Position numbers and translations under genes: made by a program
DNA from: Dehalococcoidia bacterium
GTDB taxonomy: Bacteria > Chloroflexota > Dehalococcoidia > GIF9 > UBA5629
DNA: 43,855 nt
NCBI GenBank assembly: GCA_016927965.1
Contig: JAFGLP010000023.1
Location: forward strand, 1 to 43,855
Reading direction: 5' to 3'
Notes under the pieces: generated by a model
What the model was told of the DNA's origin: nothing
Databases searched by the model: none
Seen by the model: the letters and a program-made list of their open reading frames with translations, nothing else
Part shown: positions 40,770 to 43,855 of the stretch, in pieces
Position numbering within the stretch: position 1 is the stretch's first letter
How the letters are laid out: each line of letters opens with the position of its first letter

Positions 40770-41234
40770 ATGGACTATTATACACAGGCTGAGGGCGGAA
40801 TATTAGCATATAAGGCTATCTGGGTGCCGCTGGTTGCCTGGTTTGTGGCTCAGTCCGGCAAGGTCATATTAAATCTCATCCGCAAAAAACGCCTGGACCT
40901 GTCGTATTTGTACAGCCCTGGAGGTATGCCCAGCGCCCACTCGGCGCTGATGACTTCCCTGGCCACTACCATCGGCTTGATGTATGGGTTCGAATCGCCC
41001 CTTTTCGCTATTTCGCTGGCGATTGCTTTCATTGTGATGTATGACGCTGCCGGCGTCCGGCGGACGGTAGGCCACCAGTCAACCCTGCTAAATAAGATGC
41101 TGGATGAGTTCTTTAAGGGCAACAAGGAGTTCTCCCAGCGGCTCGGTGAAATCATCGGCCACACCAAATGGGAAGTCTTTGCAGGAGCATTGCTCGGCAT
41201 TGCATTTGGCCTGCTGTTCAGCTGGCCGTGGTAA
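40770..41234 (+). CDS. DUF212 (divergent PAP2-related) membrane protein
   Basis: A 154-residue protein with four or so membrane spans. The family signatures are SPGGMPSAHSALMTSLATTI and MYDAAGVRRTVGHQ. DUF212 proteins are remotely related to PAP2-type lipid phosphatases, with SxxH and RxxxxxHQ elements echoing the PAP2 active site. A lipid phosphate substrate is plausible, in keeping with the PlsY-like neighbour. No strong ribosome site precedes the ATG. The spacing to its neighbours (19 and 91 bases) fits co-transcription. Confidence 0.9.
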   Translation: MDYYTQAEGGILAYKAIWVPLVAWFVAQSGKVILNLIRKKRLDLSYLYSPGGMPSAHSALMTSLATTIGLMYGFESPLFAISLAIAFIVMYDAAGVRRTVGHQSTLLNKMLDEFFKGNKEFSQRLGEIIGHTKWEVFAGALLGIAFGLLFSWPW

Positions 41235-41325
41235 TTCACCCGTTTTCATAATATCTAATAAATTGACAAACAACGGCTGCTGCCTTATAAAATATCTTCA
41301 ATCATTTTGTTGATCCGCTTATTAG

Positions 41326-42447
41326 ATGACCAATAATCTGCTGATGACGCATATACCGGATGAACCTGTACTCTACATAGTGCTCGGGCTTTGCCTTATC
41401 GTGTTGCTGGTGCTGGTGCTCCCCTTCATATCCAGGAGAGTGGAAGGAAACCTGGAGCTGTTTTTCCTGATAATGGGGGTCTCTGCGGTCACAGTATCCG
41501 GCTTGTGGAGTTGGGAGCTGGTTGGCGAAGCGCTTAAAGCGCCGGTGATGATAGGTAATGTGCCTATTGGCATTTTCCAGGTAGTGCTTGTGTTCGGCCT
41601 GCTTATACATTACTTTAACCAATCGTTTTGCAGGGGTATCATGGCTATTGCTTCCATGTTGGGATGGAAACCGTTTGTTTTTCTCCTGATATTCCTGCTG
41701 AGTCTTCTTTGCAGCGTGATCTCGATAATAGCGGCTGCAGTATTGCTGTCGGAGATAATCTCGGCGCTCCCGCTGGATAAAAAGGAAAAAATTAAATTCG
41801 CCGTGGTCGCCTGCTTTGCTGCCGGGTTGGGCGCCGTGCTGACACCGGTGGGCGAGCCATTGTCAACCATAATGGTATCCAAGCTGTCCGGGGCACCCTA
41901 TCATGCCGGGTTCCTGTTCCCGGTGCAGGTATTCGGGTTATATGTAATACCGGGCGTGGCAGCGATCGCCCTGTTCGGCGCATTTTACGTGGGTAAGGGC
42001 ATGGATCTGAAAACATGCACTGCCAAAAGCGATTATTCGGAAACACTGAAGACCGTTATCCTCAGGGCAGTCAGGGTATTCCTGTTTGTGGCAGCCCTGG
42101 TATTGCTGGGCGAAGGGATGAAGCCGCTGATTATCTGGTATATCGTACATGTGCCATCATGGCTGCTGTACTGGATAAACACCCTTTCGGCGGTGCTGGA
42201 CAACGCCACGCTGACCGCAGTGGAAATAGACGCTTCTATGTCGCTGTCGCAGATAACCGCCATAATCATGGGGCTGCTGGTAGCCGGCGGCATGCTGATA
42301 CCGGGTAATATTCCCAATATAGTGTCGGCAGCAAGGCTGAAGATCAGCATGAGAGAGTGGGCTATTATCGGTGTGCCGATGGGTCTGATCGTACTGGCAA
42401 TATACTTCATCGTCTTGCTGCCCCAGTTTTTCTGGCAGGCTGGCTGA
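41326..42447 (+). CDS. DUF1646 family permease
   Basis: A 373-residue protein with about ten spans, of the DUF1646 family in the ion transporter (ArsB/NhaD/CitMHS-like) superfamily. It has GLGAVLTPVGEPLSTIMVSK, the short motif VLDNATLTAVEI, and GGMLIPGNIPNIVSAARLKI, which resemble the paired hairpin and unwound-helix motifs of NhaD/ArsB-type carriers. The transported ion or acid is unknown; a Na+/H+ or organic anion role is possible. The gene follows the DUF212 gene by 91 bases. Confidence 0.85.
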   Translation: MTNNLLMTHIPDEPVLYIVLGLCLIVLLVLVLPFISRRVEGNLELFFLIMGVSAVTVSGLWSWELVGEALKAPVMIGNVPIGIFQVVLVFGLLIHYFNQSFCRGIMAIASMLGWKPFVFLLIFLLSLLCSVISIIAAAVLLSEIISALPLDKKEKIKFAVVACFAAGLGAVLTPVGEPLSTIMVSKLSGAPYHAGFLFPVQVFGLYVIPGVAAIALFGAFYVGKGMDLKTCTAKSDYSETLKTVILRAVRVFLFVAALVLLGEGMKPLIIWYIVHVPSWLLYWINTLSAVLDNATLTAVEIDASMSLSQITAIIMGLLVAGGMLIPGNIPNIVSAARLKISMREWAIIGVPMGLIVLAIYFIVLLPQFFWQAG

Positions 42448-42501
42448 TCTGCCGGGCTGCGCTCGCAAAATACGCAGGCTGCATAATAAGGCAGGTGGAA
42501 A

Positions 42502-43164
42502 ATGGATGTAATCGAAGCGATCAATACAAGGTACAGTGTGCGCTCCTTTAAGCCGGATCCCGTACCGCACAACGTGCTGGAGGAGCTGCTGACCGTTGCA
42601 CAGCGTTCCCCTTCATGGGCCAATACGCAGACCTGGGAGTTTGCTATGGTTGGCGGCGATGTGATGGAATATCTGAGAAAGATGCTGATAGACAAGGATT
42701 CCGCTCAGGCTGACCGTATGTCCGATATACCGTATCCTGAATGGAAGGGGAAGTACAGGGAACGCCGCAGCCGCAACGGGCACAGACTGTATGAGCATCT
42801 AGGTATCAAGCGGGATGATGTAGAAAGCCAGCTCAACTGGTTTGGACGCATGTACCAGTTCTTCGGTGCGCCCAACGCCATCTATATTTACACAGATAAA
42901 GACATCAGCACGTGGGCCGTTTTCAACTGCGGACTGGTTGCGCAGACCATCAGTCTGGCTGCACTACATTACGGGCTGGGGTCCATCATGCTGGCGACCA
43001 GCATAAGCTATCCCGGTGTCGTAAAGCAGAAGCTGGGCATACCCGGTTCCAAGCAGCTCGTGATCGGCATCGCCGTCGGCTACCCGGATGGCGATGCGCC
43101 GGAGAATAAATACCGCACGGAGCGGGTGCCCCTGTCCGAAATATGTACCTGGCACGGCTTTTAG
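42502..43164 (+). CDS. Nitroreductase family flavoprotein
   Basis: A 220-residue FMN-dependent nitroreductase-fold protein. The N-terminal AINTRYSVRSFKPDPVP carries the Arg-rich FMN phosphate site, QRSPSWANTQTWEF is the next FMN-binding block, and GLGSIMLATSISYPGVVKQK with LVIGIAVGYPDGD near the end are typical. It probably reduces quinones, nitro compounds or enones with NAD(P)H. GGTGG lies before the ATG. It is 54 bases after the DUF1646 gene and may be in the same transcript. Confidence 0.9.
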   Translation: MDVIEAINTRYSVRSFKPDPVPHNVLEELLTVAQRSPSWANTQTWEFAMVGGDVMEYLRKMLIDKDSAQADRMSDIPYPEWKGKYRERRSRNGHRLYEHLGIKRDDVESQLNWFGRMYQFFGAPNAIYIYTDKDISTWAVFNCGLVAQTISLAALHYGLGSIMLATSISYPGVVKQKLGIPGSKQLVIGIAVGYPDGDAPENKYRTERVPLSEICTWHGF

Positions 43165-43256
43165 CCCTCTGAAAAATACGCATGCGCCACTTGCGTGGGC
43201 AGGCCGGCCTGTATATACTTGCATTTAACACTGCTAATTTTTAGAGGGAGGTTGAG

Positions 43257-43855
43257 ATGAGTTCAGCCGGAAGCTATGATCTGAAGTCTGTGAAATTGCC
43301 GAGATTGACAGGTGCGCAGCTGTCGTTTGCCGCTAATTGCTTGGATAATCCTTTGTTGAAATCAGCCCTCATGCCATCAATGCTCAAAACAGGGGGTATC
43401 GATGTCTTACGCTCCCTGGCCCCGGAAGAGCCGCCTACGTGGTTTCCCATCTATTTTACAGGCATACCGGCACAGCCGGCGCAGGGGCCGGATTTAAAGG
43501 AGCTGGATAAAATCGGGGGTGGAAAAGCTGCTACTGTGCCTTACAGTACTGCCAGGGATATTGCAAAAGCTTATCGTGAGGGAAAAGCCAGTCCTGAAGA
43601 TGTGGCAAAAAAGTCGCTCGATGCGATCAGGCAGGCCGATAGCGACAAGCTGAAGCTGCGTCCTTTTATCGCTGTAAATGAGGACGATGTAATGAGTCAG
43701 GCCCGGGCCTCTGCCGGTCGCTGGAGGGACGGGAAACCTCTCAGCGTGCTGGACGGTGTGCCTGTGGCAGTCAAGGACGAAGTGGATATGATGCCTTATC
43801 CGACCACTGGAGGCACGCGCTTCCTGGGAAAATCACCGGCCGCGAAGGATGCCAC
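43257..43855 (+). CDS. Amidase family protein, 5' part
   Basis: The first 199 residues of an amidase-signature enzyme; the gene runs off the window. The start has GGGAGG just before the ATG. After an N-terminal extension of about 90 residues (SYDLKSVKLPRL onward), the domain begins with YSTARDIAKAYREGK, then LDGVPVAVKDEVD with the catalytic Lys at about residue 173 and PTTGGTRFLG. The cis-Ser and nucleophile Ser lie beyond the window. It hydrolyses an amide or may be GatA-like; the N-terminal extension argues against plain GatA. Confidence 0.88.
   Translation, partial: MSSAGSYDLKSVKLPRLTGAQLSFAANCLDNPLLKSALMPSMLKTGGIDVLRSLAPEEPPTWFPIYFTGIPAQPAQGPDLKELDKIGGGKAATVPYSTARDIAKAYREGKASPEDVAKKSLDAIRQADSDKLKLRPFIAVNEDDVMSQARASAGRWRDGKPLSVLDGVPVAVKDEVDMMPYPTTGGTRFLGKSPAAKDA

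Overview
The window looks like a chromosomal segment of an uncultured or little-studied bacterium, most likely a Chloroflexota of the Dehalococcoidia type and probably anaerobic. This is inferred from content: a mannosylglycerate pathway (known from Dehalococcoides), a UPF0182 membrane protein, CoA-dependent beta-oxidation-type enzymes with a ferredoxin/flavoprotein pair, several lipoproteins with signal peptides, and G+C near one half. No rRNA, tRNA, CRISPR array, insertion sequence or phage gene was seen. Taxonomy cannot be fixed from the sequence alone.

Layout. 1-5.6 kb: the tail of an unknown gene, a dodecin-fold protein, a small lipoprotein, two adjacent secreted proteins with similar leaders (one carries six Cys/Trp-rich repeats; the other has Ig-like domains, a membrane anchor and a C-terminal zinc ribbon), and an AhpD-like protein. 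5.7-10 kb: a 930-residue UPF0182 protein, then an AT-rich patch with a truncated VTC-domain remnant and an orphan membrane protein. 10-15.5 kb: a minus-strand operon for mannosylglycerate (mpgS, sugar nucleotidyltransferase, asparagine-synthetase-like amidotransferase, mpgP, GYD protein) behind a good sigma70-type promoter. 15.6-20.4 kb: small membrane or stress-type proteins, a DUF5667 protein with a Gln/Thr tail, and the KtrB/KtrA potassium uptake pair. 20.5-23.5 kb: a phosphofructokinase and two near-identical DapB-like dehydrogenase paralogs. 23.9-27.2 kb: a CoA-transferase, a two-cluster ferredoxin and a FixC-like flavoprotein. 27.3-36 kb: a corrinoid adenosyltransferase, lipoproteins with Ig and fibronectin domains, an alpha/beta hydrolase, a tocopherol-cyclase-like protein, an exported phosphatidylserine-decarboxylase-like protein and a zinc-ribbon/HD-GYP membrane protein. 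36.2-38.5 kb: an enoyl-CoA-hydratase-like protein and a thiolase. 38.7-43.9 kb: a plus-strand run with an MFS transporter, a PlsY-like protein with degenerate motifs, a DUF212 protein, a DUF1646 permease, a nitroreductase and the start of an amidase.

Two themes stand out. First, compatible solute synthesis and K+ uptake are neighbours, as expected if anionic mannosylglycerate balances K+; the amidotransferase inside that operon suggests a further step, possibly conversion to the uncharged amide mannosylglyceramide. Second, there are several unusual envelope architectures: Cys-repeat secreted protein, membrane-anchored zinc ribbons, and a PSD-like enzyme with an export signal, a CARDB-like domain and a C-terminal anchor.
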